Shown in pieces: positions 54,204-63,682 of a stretch of DNA of 64,000 bases. Positions within the stretch are counted from its first letter, which is position 1; every line of letters begins with the position of its first letter. The notes below the pieces were generated by a model, which worked only from the letters and a program-made list of their open reading frames with translations, was not told the DNA's origin and did no database searches. Origin of the DNA: Rhodoferax sp. OV413. Lineage in GTDB: Bacteria; Pseudomonadota; Gammaproteobacteria; Burkholderiales; Burkholderiaceae_C. Position numbers and translations under genes: made by a program. The stretch covers positions 1 to 64,000 of the forward strand of contig CAMAWD010000025.1 of NCBI GenBank assembly GCA_945861785.1, written 5' to 3'.

Positions 54204-54292
54204 GCACCCGCATTGCCCGCTATGGTCTGTACTGGGCGCAACTCGACCCGACCCGGGGCAGCGAGATCGCCCTGCTATACGCCACCGAGTGA
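54197..54292 (+). pseudogene. N-terminal stub of a MazF/PemK toxin
   Basis: A 31-codon frame starts at ATG 54197: MVSTRIARYGLYWAQLDPTR then GSEIALLYATE and a stop. Y-W-A-x-L-D-P-T-x-G-S-E-I is the beginning of MazF/PemK endoribonucleases, which continue K-T-R-P for about 110 residues. The break comes exactly after G-S-E-I-A. It cannot be toxic in this form. Confidence 0.7.
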
Positions 54293-54378
54293 CGCTGCAG
54301 CACCAATTGCACAACGTCAGGCCATGTGTGATGGCGGTCCGCTGGTGTTCACCATTGCGCGCTGACGCTCCGCCCCCA

Positions 54379-57102
54379 TCACCCCCCGATCGCCGCCTGC
54401 GCCGCCGCCAGCCGCGCAATCGGCACCCGGAACGGCGAGCAGCTGACGTAGTCGAGCCCGGCGTGGTGGAAGAAGGCCACCGAGGCCGGGTCGCCACCGT
54501 GTTCGCCACACACGCCGACCTCGATGCCGGGACGCACGGCGCGCCCCTTCTCGACCGCCATCGCCACCAGCAGGCCCACACCCTTCTGGTCGATGGAACG
54601 GAACGGGTCGTGTTCGTAGATGCCCTTCTTCAGGTAATCGGGCAGGAACTTGCCGGCGTCGTCGCGTGAGAAACCCATGGTCATCTGCGTCAGGTCGTTG
54701 GTGCCGAAGGAGAAGAACTCCGCCTCCTTCCCGATACTGTCGGCGACCAGCGCCGCACGCGGTGTCTCGATCATCGTGCCCAGCATGTACTCCATGGTCT
54801 CGCCACGCTCGGCAAACACCTGCGCCGCCGTGGCGCGTATCACCGCTGCCTGGGCATTGAACTCGCGCACCGTGCCAACCAGCGGCACCATGATTTCGGC
54901 CTTGACGTCGATGCCTTTTGCGCGCATGCGCAAGGCGGCTTCGAAGATGGCGCGGCTCTGCATCTCGGTGATCTCGGGATAGGTGATGCCGAGGCGGCAG
55001 CCACGGTGTCCCAACATGGGGTTGAACTCGTGCAGGTCTTCCACCCGCATGCGGATCTTGCCCGGCGACACCTTCATTTCGCGGGCCATCAGCGCCTGCC
55101 CGGCTTCGTCGTGTGGCACAAACTCGTGCAGGGGCGGGTCGAGCAGGCGGATCGTCACTGGCAGCCCGTCCATCGCGCGGAACAGGCCCTCGAAATCCCC
55201 ACGCTGCATCGGAAGCAGCTTGGCCAGCGCCTTGCGCCGGCCGGTTTCGTCGTCGGCCAGGATCATCTCGCGCACGGCATTGATGCGCACGCCCTCGAAG
55301 AACATGTGTTCGGTGCGGCACAGGCCGATGCCGGTGGCGCCGAAGTTGCGCGCAACCACCGCGTCTTCAGGGGTGTCGGCATTGGCGCGCACCTCAAGCC
55401 GCTTGTAGCGGTCGGCCAGCGCCATCAAGGCGCCGAAGTCGCCGCTGAGCTCGGCGTCTTTGGTCGCCACATGGCCGGCAAACACCTCGCCGGTGGAGCC
55501 GTTCAGAGACAACCAGTCGCCCTCCTGGTAGACCGTGTCGCCGATGCTCATCGTGCGCGCCTTGGTATCCACATGCACCGCCCCGGCACCCGACACGCAG
55601 CACTTGCCCATGCCGCGCGCCACCACAGCGGCATGCGATGTCATGCCGCCGCGCGCGGTCAATATGCCCTTGGCCACGCTCATGCCGCGCAGGTCTTCGG
55701 GGGAGGTCTCCTGGCGCACCAGGATCACCACCTTGCCCTGCTTGGCCCAGGCCTCGGCCTCGTCGGCGAAGAACACCACCTGCCCGGTGGCCGCGCCAGG
55801 CGACGCCGGCAGGCCGCGCGCGATGACCTTCGAATCCTTCAGTGCCTGCGGGTCGAAGATCGGGTGCAGCAGGTCGTTCAGCCGGTCGGGCGCGACACGC
55901 AGCAGGGCCGTCTTCTCGTTGATCATGCCCTGCTGCAGCATCTCCATGGCGATACGCACCATGGCCGCGCCGGTGCGTTTGCCATTGCGCGTCTGCAGCA
56001 TCCACAACTTGCCCTGCTGGATCGTGAACTCGAGGTCCTGCATGTCCTTGAAGTGGTTCTCCAGGGTGGTTTCGGCGTGCAGCAATTGCTGGTAGATCTG
56101 CGGCATCAACTCTTCCAGAGACGGGTACCTGCTGCGCCGGTCTTCCTCGCTCACCAGCGCCAGCTGCGCCCAGCGCCGCGAACCGACCAGCGAAACCTGC
56201 TGCGGCGTGCGGATGCCGGCCACCACATCCTCGCCCTGGGCGTTAACCAGGAACTCGCCATTGAAGAGATCCTCGCCGGTGCCAGCATCGCGTGTGAAAG
56301 CCACACCGGTAGCGCTGCTGTCGCCCAGGTTGCCGAACACCATCGCCTGCACATTGACCGCCGTGCCCCAGGACTGCGGGATGTCGTTGAGCTCGCGGTA
56401 GACGCGAGCCCGGTCGTTGTTCCAGCTCTCGAACACGGCAACCACCGCACCCCACAATTGCTCCCACGGATCGGTGGGAAAGTCGCGGCCGATGCGCGCG
56501 CGTATCAGACCCTTGAAACGCGCCACCAGCTCCTTCAGGTCGCCGGCATCGAGCTCGGTGTCAAGCTGCACCCCCTTTTTTTCCTTGAGCATGTCGATGA
56601 TGACCTCGAACGGGTCGTGGTCCTCCTTCGACGCGGGCTTGAGGCCCATCACGACGTCGCCGTACATCTGCACGAAGCGGCGGTACGAATCCCAGGCGAA
56701 ACGTTCGTTGCCCGCTTTGGCGGCCAGCCCCACGACGGCCTCGTCGTTCAGCCCCAGGTTCAGGATGGTGTCCATCATGCCGGGCATGGACGCGCGCGCG
56801 CCAGAACGCACCGACAGCAGCAGCGGGTCGGCGGCGTTGCCGAAGGTCTTGCCCATCTCCTGTTCGACAAAGGCCACGCTGTGCGACACCTCGGCCTCGA
56901 TCAGCTTGAGCGCATGTTCCTTGCCGTGTTCGGTGAAGGCGGTGCAAGCCTCGGTGCTGATGGTGAAACCGGAGGGCACGGTGATGCCCAGGCGGCACAT
57001 CTCGGCCAGATTGGCGCCCTTGCCTCCGAGCAGGTTCTTCATGGTGGCCGCACCTTCGGTGAGCGTGGCGCCGAACAGATAGACAAACTTGGTGGTGGTC
57101 AT
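54379..57102 (-). CDS. ppdK: Pyruvate, phosphate dikinase
   Basis: PpdK interconverts pyruvate, ATP and phosphate with phosphoenolpyruvate, AMP and pyrophosphate. The 907-residue protein begins [20 protein letters not shown], followed by the ATP-grasp N-terminal domain ([18 protein letters not shown]). The phosphohistidine domain has the mobile His near residue 490 in [21 protein letters not shown]. The C-terminal PEP/pyruvate barrel ends in [36 protein letters not shown]. The ATG at 57102 is preferred to an upstream in-frame start. It is convergent with the MazEF relic. Confidence 0.97.
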   Translation of the reverse strand: MTTTKFVYLFGATLTEGAATMKNLLGGKGANLAEMCRLGITVPSGFTISTEACTAFTEHGKEHALKLIEAEVSHSVAFVEQEMGKTFGNAADPLLLSVRSGARASMPGMMDTILNLGLNDEAVVGLAAKAGNERFAWDSYRRFVQMYGDVVMGLKPASKEDHDPFEVIIDMLKEKKGVQLDTELDAGDLKELVARFKGLIRARIGRDFPTDPWEQLWGAVVAVFESWNNDRARVYRELNDIPQSWGTAVNVQAMVFGNLGDSSATGVAFTRDAGTGEDLFNGEFLVNAQGEDVVAGIRTPQQVSLVGSRRWAQLALVSEEDRRSRYPSLEELMPQIYQQLLHAETTLENHFKDMQDLEFTIQQGKLWMLQTRNGKRTGAAMVRIAMEMLQQGMINEKTALLRVAPDRLNDLLHPIFDPQALKDSKVIARGLPASPGAATGQVVFFADEAEAWAKQGKVVILVRQETSPEDLRGMSVAKGILTARGGMTSHAAVVARGMGKCCVSGAGAVHVDTKARTMSIGDTVYQEGDWLSLNGSTGEVFAGHVATKDAELSGDFGALMALADRYKRLEVRANADTPEDAVVARNFGATGIGLCRTEHMFFEGVRINAVREMILADDETGRRKALAKLLPMQRGDFEGLFRAMDGLPVTIRLLDPPLHEFVPHDEAGQALMAREMKVSPGKIRMRVEDLHEFNPMLGHRGCRLGITYPEITEMQSRAIFEAALRMRAKGIDVKAEIMVPLVGTVREFNAQAAVIRATAAQVFAERGETMEYMLGTMIETPRAALVADSIGKEAEFFSFGTNDLTQMTMGFSRDDAGKFLPDYLKKGIYEHDPFRSIDQKGVGLLVAMAVEKGRAVRPGIEVGVCGEHGGDPASVAFFHHAGLDYVSCSPFRVPIARLAAAQAAIGG

Positions 57103-57238
57103 GGGGGACTCGCTTGCATGGGTTGGAGACGGGCAGGACGGCAGCCGCCCGCAGCCGCCATCCACTGCACCGATGGTCGGACAAAAGCCTCCGGTGCAGC
57201 TTGACGTGAGTCAATGCGCGTGCGCCAACCCGCCCAAA

Positions 57239-58489
57239 TCAACGGTCCGCCAGCAGGTCCTGCGTCACAAGGCAAATGCCCCGCTCGGTGACGTGAAACC
57301 GCGCCCGGTCCTGGGCCGCATCGACGCCGACCGTGAAACCATCGGGCAACACGCAACCCTCGTCGACAATCGCACGGCGCAGTGTGACGCGCCGGCCGAT
57401 GACCACGTCGGGCAACACCACGGCGTCTTCGAGCAGGCTGCCGTCGGATACCCGCACGCCGTGAAAAAGGATGGAGCGACGCACCACCGCCCCACTGACG
57501 ATGCAGCCGCCAGAGACCAGCGAGTCCACAGCCATGCCACGTCGGCCCGCATCGTCGAAAACGAACTTGGCCGGCGGTCGGTTTGGCTGGCGGCCCAGCA
57601 CCGGCCAGGTCTCGTCGTACAGGTTGAGTTCCGGCACCACGCGCGTCAGGTCGAGGTTGGCCTCCCAGAAGGCGTCCAGGGTGCCCACGTCGCGCCAGTA
57701 GGGCTGCCCGCCGACCATGTTGACGCAGCTGTCCGCGAAGCGGTGCGCGAAGACTTTTGCCTTGCCCAATACGCCCGGGATCACGTCACGGCCGAAGTCG
57801 TGGTTCGAGTTCGGATCGGCCGCATCACGCTCGAGCAGGCCCAGCATGAAGGCGGTGTTGAACACATAGACGCCCATACTGGCCAACGCACGCCCCGGCT
57901 GACCGGGAACGGGGCTCGGCCGCGCGGGCTTTTCCTCGAACGCCACGATGCGTTGCTGCGCATCGACGGCCATGACACCGAAATCGCTGGCATCCCCGAT
58001 GGGCACCTCCAGGCACGCCACCGTGAGCTCCGCGCCAGTGGCGACATGTTCGGCCAACATGGCCGAGTAGTCCATTTTGTAGACATGGTCGCCCGCGAGC
58101 ACGATCACATGCGCTGGTTTCGCCTCACGCACCAGGTCAAGGTTCTGGAACACGGCATTGGCAGTGCCGCTGTACCAGCGCTCGCCGGTCTGCTGTTGCG
58201 CCGGCACGATGTCCACGAACTCGCCCAGGCTGGCCTCCAGGAAACCCCAGCTACGCTCGATATGGCGGATGAGGGTCTGGGCCTTGTACTGGGTCAACAC
58301 GCCGATGCGCCGCAACCCCGAGTTGACGCAGTTGCCGAGCGCAAAGTCGATGATGCGCATCGAGCCGGCGAAATGCAGCGCCGGCTTGGCGCGGTGGTCT
58401 GTGAGCTGGCGCAGGCGACTGCCGCGGCCACCGGCCAGCACCAGCGCATAGGTGGTACGCGTCAGGCTGTGTCGCGCGTCGATGGTCAT
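57239..58489 (-). CDS. glgC: Glucose-1-phosphate adenylyltransferase
   Basis: GlgC makes ADP-glucose for glycogen. The 416-residue protein has the nucleotide-binding loop TYALVLAGGRGSRLRQLTDHRAKPALHF near the start. VLAGDHVYKMDYSAML is the metal/substrate block, FEEKPARP is the second, and a C-terminal left-handed beta-helix carries GGCIVSGAVVRRSILFHGVRV. The ATG at 58489 has GGAG nine bases upstream; ATG 58522 is an alternative adding 11 residues. No other glycogen genes are in the window. It lies 136 bp upstream of ppdK on the same strand. Confidence 0.95.
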   Translation of the reverse strand: MTIDARHSLTRTTYALVLAGGRGSRLRQLTDHRAKPALHFAGSMRIIDFALGNCVNSGLRRIGVLTQYKAQTLIRHIERSWGFLEASLGEFVDIVPAQQQTGERWYSGTANAVFQNLDLVREAKPAHVIVLAGDHVYKMDYSAMLAEHVATGAELTVACLEVPIGDASDFGVMAVDAQQRIVAFEEKPARPSPVPGQPGRALASMGVYVFNTAFMLGLLERDAADPNSNHDFGRDVIPGVLGKAKVFAHRFADSCVNMVGGQPYWRDVGTLDAFWEANLDLTRVVPELNLYDETWPVLGRQPNRPPAKFVFDDAGRRGMAVDSLVSGGCIVSGAVVRRSILFHGVRVSDGSLLEDAVVLPDVVIGRRVTLRRAIVDEGCVLPDGFTVGVDAAQDRARFHVTERGICLVTQDLLADR

Positions 58490-58614
58490 GGCGGCAATCT
58501 CCGGGCCGTGGGTGACACACATGGCGCAACCGGAGCGCCCTCACCCGCACGGCTTGCAGTATCGCACCCGGCCACGGCGGGGCCACCTGCCGCGCACTGG
58601 CGGATTGCGTTCGG

Positions 58615-59613
58615 TCAAGACGGTGAGCGCGCTTTGGCCGCAGTTTTTGCTTTCACTTTGGCAACCGCCTTCGCGGCGGCCTTGATGGGCGGAATGCCTT
58701 TGGCTGGCTTGGCTGCCTTGGCTGCCTTGGCTGGCTTGGCTGCCACGAGCTTGGGAGCAACAACCGACTGGTTTCCCGCGCGGCCCGACGCCGCCTTCTT
58801 TGCCACCGCCTTGGCCACCGCCTTGGCCACTGGCTTGACGACCTTGGCCACAGACTTGCGGGCAGGCGCCTTGCGGGCTGAGTCCTTGGCTGTTGGCGCC
58901 CCGTCCAGTTCCAGCCCGAACACATCGGCCAGGGCGGCATCGTCCAGCACCCGTGCCTTTGCCGGGCGGCGCGCCGGGCCAGACAGGCCGGCGCTTGCCT
59001 GCGCGATCAAATCCCTGGCGTCCACCCCGCGCAGCTGGAACAGCACTTCGGGTTGCTGGTCGAGCCGGGCGCCCACGCCATACAAAACAGCGGCAACGTG
59101 TTTGCACATGCCAGCCCAGTCCGGGCAGCTGCAACTGAACTTGATGTCCGCCGGGGCCGGAAACAAGCCCGTTTGCGGCTTGCAGATACGCTCCATCACG
59201 GGTTGGGACAACTTCCCCTGCAGCAGTTCCACCATCGAATCAATGGAGCCGGCAAGGTCGTGGCCGATGGTTTTCCATCTTGCCGGCGCCACCTCGGCCA
59301 CCTTCACCTCGACCTCGTACAGGCTGGAACCCATGACCTTGGCTGCCACCGAGCCGCCCGCGCCGATCTGCAAGTCGATCACTGCGCCGCTGCGCACATA
59401 GGTACGCCCGCGCGGCAGGCGGTTGGCGTAATCGCTGTACCGCTCCAGGTTGTCGCACCAGGCCTTGCCCCAGAAGGTCTTGGCAATGGCCCCCCGGTAG
59501 GCGGCAATCGGCGCATAACCCTTGCCCGCCTTCGCGGCTTTGGCAGCCGCCTTTTCCGCCTTGGCGCGGCGCTCGGCAACCGACACATACGGTGCATAAC
59601 CCCAAAAACCCAT
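58615..59613 (-). CDS. SWIM zinc-finger protein with lysine/alanine-rich tail
   Basis: This is a 332-residue protein. The SWIM finger is CSCPDWAGMCKH, with Cys161, Cys163, Cys170 and His172 as zinc ligands. The first 110 residues (FWGKAWCDNLERYSDYANRLPRGRTYVRSG) are a conserved module in SWIM proteins that neighbour SNF2 helicases. From about residue 245 the tail is rich in Lys, Ala and Pro (AKPAKAAKAAKPAK), like histone H1, and probably binds DNA without folding. It begins 17 bp after the SNF2 gene with AGGAG seven bases upstream, so the pair is one operon. Confidence 0.9.
   Translation of the reverse strand: MGFWGYAPYVSVAERRAKAEKAAAKAAKAGKGYAPIAAYRGAIAKTFWGKAWCDNLERYSDYANRLPRGRTYVRSGAVIDLQIGAGGSVAAKVMGSSLYEVEVKVAEVAPARWKTIGHDLAGSIDSMVELLQGKLSQPVMERICKPQTGLFPAPADIKFSCSCPDWAGMCKHVAAVLYGVGARLDQQPEVLFQLRGVDARDLIAQASAGLSGPARRPAKARVLDDAALADVFGLELDGAPTAKDSARKAPARKSVAKVVKPVAKAVAKAVAKKAASGRAGNQSVVAPKLVAAKPAKAAKAAKPAKGIPPIKAAAKAVAKVKAKTAAKARSPS
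58702..58744. repeat. Tandem 9-bp repeat in the SWIM gene tail
   Basis: Nearly five imperfect copies of the 9-mer GGCT(G/C)(G/C)CTT lie head to tail. On the coding strand they specify the Lys-Ala-Ala/Lys-Pro-Ala repeats of the tail. Such arrays expand and shrink by slippage, so tail length may vary between strains. Confidence 0.7.
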
Positions 59614-59630
59614 GCTGATTCTCCTGTGGT

Positions 59631-62330
59631 TCAGTTGTTGCCTTGCGCAGCATGGATGTCGAGCCGCACCAGATCGAGCAACTCGCGGTCGCCCATCTCG
59701 GTCAGGAGCAGCTCGGCCCCTTCCTGCAATACTTCCTGTACCAATTGTTGTTTGGATACGATCAACTGGTCAATGCGATCTTCCACCGTACCCCGGCAAA
59801 TGAACTTGTGCACCAGCACATTCTTGCGCTGGCCGATGCGAAAGGCGCGGTCAGTGGCCTGGTTCTCCACGGCCGGGTTCCACCAGCGGTCAAAGTGCAC
59901 CACATGCGACGCCGCCGTGAGGTTCAGCCCCGCGCCGCCGGCCTTGAGTGACAACACAAAGAAGGGTGTTTGCTCGTCCTGCTGAAAACGTTGCACCAGT
60001 TCGCGCCGGCGGGCCACTGGCGTGCCACCATGCAATACCAGGCCCTCGCGGCCGAACACCGAGCCGAGGAACGCCGCCAGCGGCGCGGTGGTTTCGCGAA
60101 ACTGGGTGAACACCAGCAGCTTGTCCTGTTTGGCTGCGATCACCTCGGCCAGCTCGCGCAGGCGCGCGAACTTGCCGCTGTCCGCCGGGGCCCAGGCACC
60201 ATCCCCCAGCCACTGCGACGGATGGTTGCAGATTTGCTTGAAACGCATCAAAAAGGCCAGCACAATGCCGCGGCGCGCCATGCCGCCGCTGGTGCCGAGC
60301 GCGGCCTGCAAGTCCTCCACGGCGCTCTGGTACAGCGCCGCCTGGGTCGGGCTCAAGTGGCACCAGGCCTGAAGCTCGGTCTTGTCGGGCAGGTCGGCGA
60401 TCACCCGCCGGTCGGTCTTGAGGCGGCGCAGGATGTAGGGCTGCACCAGCGTGCGCAAGGGGCCAAAGTGCTGCTGCTGCGCCAGGCGTTTGGTGAAATC
60501 GGCAAAAACCTTGCCTGTTCCCAACAGGCCCGGATGGGTGAAGTCGAAGATGGACCACAGGTCCGACAGGCGGTTTTCCACCGGCGTTCCGGTGAGCGCG
60601 ATGCGCGCGTCGGCCTGCAGCGTCTTGACCTGCCGGGTCTGCTGCGAGCCGGGGTTCTTGATCGCCTGGGCTTCGTCGATCACCGCCACTTTCCAGCGCT
60701 GCCCGGTCAGTGCCGGCAGACGCATCAAACTGCCGTAACTGGTCACCACCAGGTCTGCCTGGGCCAATTGCGCCGCGCCCAGTGCACGCAGTTCGGCGCC
60801 GGGCATGGCGGACGGGTGGGCGATCAGCAGTCGCAGGCTGGGCGCAAACCGTTGTGCTTCGGCGGCCCAATTCGCCAGCAGCGACGCGGGCGCCACCAGC
60901 AGGCTGGGCACAGGGGCATCGCGCTGCTCGCGTTGGAGCACCAGCAACAGCGCCAGCACCTGGATCGTTTTGCCCAGCCCCATGTCGTCGGCCAGGCAGG
61001 CGCCCAGGCCCAGCTTGGAGAGCAGGTACAACCAGCGCACGCCAGCTTCCTGGTACGGCCGCAGCGTGGCCTTGAGCGCACTCCCCGCGCTTATCTGCGC
61101 CAGGCCCTCGGGCTGGCGCAAACCCTGCAAGGTGTCTGCCAGCCAGGCACCGGCACTTACCTGCGACCAGTCGGCGTCCAAGGCGCTGGCAGCGTCGCCG
61201 ATCGATGCCGACGCCAACAGTCGCATGGCCTGTGCAAACGGCAGGCCCTGGCTCCTGGCGGCCTGCTCGATGGCCTGAAATCGGTCCATCAGGGACGCAA
61301 TTTTTTCACGGTCGACCTCCACCCAGCGGCCCCGGATCAGCTGCAGGCCATCCATTCCACCCAGCAAGGCCTTGATCTCTGTCGCGCTCAGGGGTTCGCC
61401 CTCCAGCGTCAGCGCCATCTCGAAGTCGAGCAGCGCGCCCATGCCCAGTTGGGATGGCGGCTGGGCGCCCACGCGGGCCTGCACCTGGGCGCGCGCTGGC
61501 CGCCCGGCGGCCCAGTTGCCTGGCATGCGCAACACGATACCGGCCGACTCGAACACCGGTGCCTCCCTCAGAAAAGCCCAGGCCTCAGCCGGGCTCCAGC
61601 GCAACGGGTGGTAGATGTCGCCGCTCTCGACCAGCGCGCCCAGCCACGCGCATTCGGATGCCGCCCGTTGCACCGGCAACAACAGCGACAGCAGTTGCGC
61701 CCGGTTCCTGCCGCCCGAAAACTCGGCCAACGCCTTGGACAAGGGCATGTGTTGCGCCTTGCCATGCGCCGACAGGCGCGCGGTATAGGTGGCGAGAAAG
61801 GCGAACGGCAAATCCGGGTCCTTGCGGTTTTCCGCCAGGTTGAAAACCACACGGCCCACCAGGTTCCAGGCGGCATTGCGTTTTGTCAGGAAAGCCTGCA
61901 GCGCCAGGCCGGACGCCACCAGCTCGACCCGCAAGGCGGCGTCCATGGCCAGCCAGAGTGCGCCCAGCACCTCTGGGGCGAGGTACTCCGCGCCCAGCAT
62001 TGGCGGCGCATCGGCAATCAGCAACTCCAACACCAGCATGTCGGGCGCCGCCACGCTGATCTCGCCCTCGGCAGGTGTGGCGCACAGGCCCGTTACGTAG
62101 CGGTTTGCAAGGCCCCGCCACCAAGCCCAGTCCGGTGGCAGCACGTTGCCGACCTCGCCCGCGCCTAGCTGCAGCAGGCCATGGCCGCTGCCCAGCGCGA
62201 AGGCGGCGCCCAGCCGGGCCTGCAGCGCGGCGTCCAGGGCGAGCGCGTCTGCGTCTGGCACGGCATGGAGCTGACCCTGCGGGGTGAGCTGGGGCGCGAG
62301 GCGGGCGGGCGCCGTGGCACCTTCAGTCAC
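59631..62330 (-). CDS. SNF2-family DEAD/DEAH helicase
   Basis: This is an 899-residue Swi2/Snf2 ATPase. An N-terminal SNF2-associated region of about 420 residues precedes the motor. Motor landmarks are LRPYQEAGVRWLYLLSKLGL, Walker A in DDMGLGKTIQVLALLLVLQ (448-455), Walker B VIDEAQAIKN, ALTGTPVENRLSDLW, LVFTQFRETT and the arginine-finger block HFDRWWNPAVENQATDRAFRIGQ. It moves along double-stranded DNA and remodels protein-DNA complexes. The GTG at 62330 forms a GTGA overlap with a 55-codon upstream frame. The SWIM gene follows, a combination seen in several bacteria with unsettled function. Confidence 0.93.
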   Translation of the reverse strand: MTEGATAPARLAPQLTPQGQLHAVPDADALALDAALQARLGAAFALGSGHGLLQLGAGEVGNVLPPDWAWWRGLANRYVTGLCATPAEGEISVAAPDMLVLELLIADAPPMLGAEYLAPEVLGALWLAMDAALRVELVASGLALQAFLTKRNAAWNLVGRVVFNLAENRKDPDLPFAFLATYTARLSAHGKAQHMPLSKALAEFSGGRNRAQLLSLLLPVQRAASECAWLGALVESGDIYHPLRWSPAEAWAFLREAPVFESAGIVLRMPGNWAAGRPARAQVQARVGAQPPSQLGMGALLDFEMALTLEGEPLSATEIKALLGGMDGLQLIRGRWVEVDREKIASLMDRFQAIEQAARSQGLPFAQAMRLLASASIGDAASALDADWSQVSAGAWLADTLQGLRQPEGLAQISAGSALKATLRPYQEAGVRWLYLLSKLGLGACLADDMGLGKTIQVLALLLVLQREQRDAPVPSLLVAPASLLANWAAEAQRFAPSLRLLIAHPSAMPGAELRALGAAQLAQADLVVTSYGSLMRLPALTGQRWKVAVIDEAQAIKNPGSQQTRQVKTLQADARIALTGTPVENRLSDLWSIFDFTHPGLLGTGKVFADFTKRLAQQQHFGPLRTLVQPYILRRLKTDRRVIADLPDKTELQAWCHLSPTQAALYQSAVEDLQAALGTSGGMARRGIVLAFLMRFKQICNHPSQWLGDGAWAPADSGKFARLRELAEVIAAKQDKLLVFTQFRETTAPLAAFLGSVFGREGLVLHGGTPVARRRELVQRFQQDEQTPFFVLSLKAGGAGLNLTAASHVVHFDRWWNPAVENQATDRAFRIGQRKNVLVHKFICRGTVEDRIDQLIVSKQQLVQEVLQEGAELLLTEMGDRELLDLVRLDIHAAQGNN

Positions 62331-62494
62331 AGCTTGGACACCTTCACCACGGTGCGCCCGCTCCTGGGCTTGTCAAAGGCGCGTGAGGTGTCGCTGTTCA
62401 GCGTGGCCCAGACCTTGGCGTCGAGCCGCCAATACCGGCGCGCACAGGCACAGGTGGTGTTCAGGATCGGATGGTCAAAAAACGGGTTCGTCAT
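62327..62494 (-). pseudogene. N-terminal stub of a type III-like restriction endonuclease
   Basis: A 55-codon frame from ATG 62494 reads MTNPFFDHPILN, then a diverged segment with RRYWRLDAK. N-P-F-F-D-H-P-I-L-N-x-P-Y-x-x-P-x-R-H-W-E-L-D is how I recall a large family of type III-like restriction subunits starting. After that the match is lost and the frame ends in a stop overlapping the SNF2 start (GTGA). It is probably a relic now serving as a leader ORF. A genuine small protein cannot be excluded. Confidence 0.5.
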
Positions 62495-62571
62495 CGTGCA
62501 TGGCCGTCTGCTGCGGCAACTGTGTCTTGCGGTCCCGGATGGACATGGGCGCGGCCCCACGCCGGCATCTG

Positions 62572-62786
62572 TCAACCTGGCGCTTCGGCGCTGACTTTCA
62601 GCAACTCCGAAATGCTGGTCGGGACCTTACCACGGGCCAGCATACCCTTGAATGTTTCATACACATCGGTCTTGGAGCCGAGCTTGCGGAGTCGTTTGCG
62701 GCAAGCTTGGTCACTGTGGCTTCGAGTTCATCGAGCGCCGCCTTGAACGGGTGAAAGTAGCAGAGACGCCAGCCGTTTGCGATCAT
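62572..62786 (-). pseudogene. YhaV-type toxin with internal deletion
   Basis: From ATG 62786 the first frame gives ANGWRLCYFHPFKAALDELE and ATVTKLAAND, matching the N-terminus of YhaV toxins (E. coli: VNGWALYAHPCF…). In another frame from about 62700 comes LRKLGSKTDVYETFKGMLAR then GKVPTSISELLKVSA, matching the YhaV C-terminus (LRTYGKKTDAYTVFSKMLKRG). The middle 60-70 residues are gone and the frame is shifted at the junction. The partner antitoxin PrlF is not present. Confidence 0.65.
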
Positions 62787-62794
62787 GAAATGTG

Positions 62795-62808
62795 ATTACG
62801 CCCGTAAT
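62795..62808. promoter_or_regulatory. Palindrome upstream of the YhaV relic
   Basis: ATTACG-CC-CGTAAT is a perfect 14-bp palindrome 8 bases before the relic's ATG, with AT-rich flanks. Position and type fit an autoregulatory operator left from the toxin-antitoxin operon. Confidence 0.4.
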
Positions 62809-62830
62809 TACACTTATTCTATGCGCGCAA

Positions 62831-63682
62831 CTACCGATCACCTTGCAGGAACCCGTGCACCAGCGCCAGCTGCTCCGGCACATTGAGCGCCGGTGCGTGG
62901 CCGCAACCGGCGATCGTGACCACCTTGGCGCGCGGGCCACGCACTGCCATCTGCTCCGCCGTCTCAGGCTCCAGCAGGTCGGAATCCGCACCCCGCAGAC
63001 AAAGCACCGGGATCGACAGGCTGTCCCAATCGGCCCAGCGGTCGTGGTCGTTCGGGTGGTGGATGAACTGCTGCACCATGGCCGGGTCGTAATGCGGGGT
63101 GACACGGCCGTCTGGTAGCCGGCGGGTCGAGGTTTCGGTCAAGCGGCGCCACTGTGCGTCGGTCAGGAATCCATAAGGCTTGTAGATGGTGCGAAAGTAC
63201 TGCTCCAGCTCGGACACTGTGGCAAATGCCGATGGGTTGCCTGCGTAACTGCGAATCCGCGCCAGGGCCGACTCGGCAATCTGCGGGCCCATGTCGTTGA
63301 GCACCAGGCGCCGGATGCGACCGCGCAGCAGGCCGGCGGCCGCCGCCATGCCGATGGCACCACCCATCGAGGTGCCAACCCAGTCAAACTGCTTCAGGTC
63401 GAGGTGGTCCACCAGGGCGGTGGCGAGCTGCGTGTAGAAACCCAGGCAGTACTCGTTTTTCGGGTCCGGGCTCCACTCGCTCAGGCCGCGCCCCACGGTG
63501 TCCGGGCAGATCACCCGGTAACCATTTTTCGGCGCACTCAGGCAGGCCGCCAGTTCGTCCATGTCGCGGCCAGTGCGGGCCAGGCCGTGCCAGGCAATGA
63601 CGGTGTCGGCATGGCCGGCGCCCCATTCCATGAAATGGACCTCGCGCCCGGCGCAGGTCAGGTAATTCGAGGTGGGGTTCAT
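62831..63682 (-). CDS. Alpha/beta hydrolase
   Basis: This is a 283-residue alpha/beta-hydrolase-fold enzyme. The oxyanion block is IAWHGLARTGRDMDELA, the nucleophile Ser105 lies in DWVGTSMGGAIGMAA, the acid is probably the Asp in LCLRGADSDLL, and the His is in IAGCGHAPALN near the end. It could be an esterase, C-C hydrolase or lactonase. The ATG at 63682 follows a strong GGAGG site. Its start overlaps the livM stop (ATGA), tying it to a branched-chain-type ABC importer, so it may process the imported compound. Confidence 0.9.
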   Translation of the reverse strand: MNPTSNYLTCAGREVHFMEWGAGHADTVIAWHGLARTGRDMDELAACLSAPKNGYRVICPDTVGRGLSEWSPDPKNEYCLGFYTQLATALVDHLDLKQFDWVGTSMGGAIGMAAAAGLLRGRIRRLVLNDMGPQIAESALARIRSYAGNPSAFATVSELEQYFRTIYKPYGFLTDAQWRRLTETSTRRLPDGRVTPHYDPAMVQQFIHHPNDHDRWADWDSLSIPVLCLRGADSDLLEPETAEQMAVRGPRAKVVTIAGCGHAPALNVPEQLALVHGFLQGDR

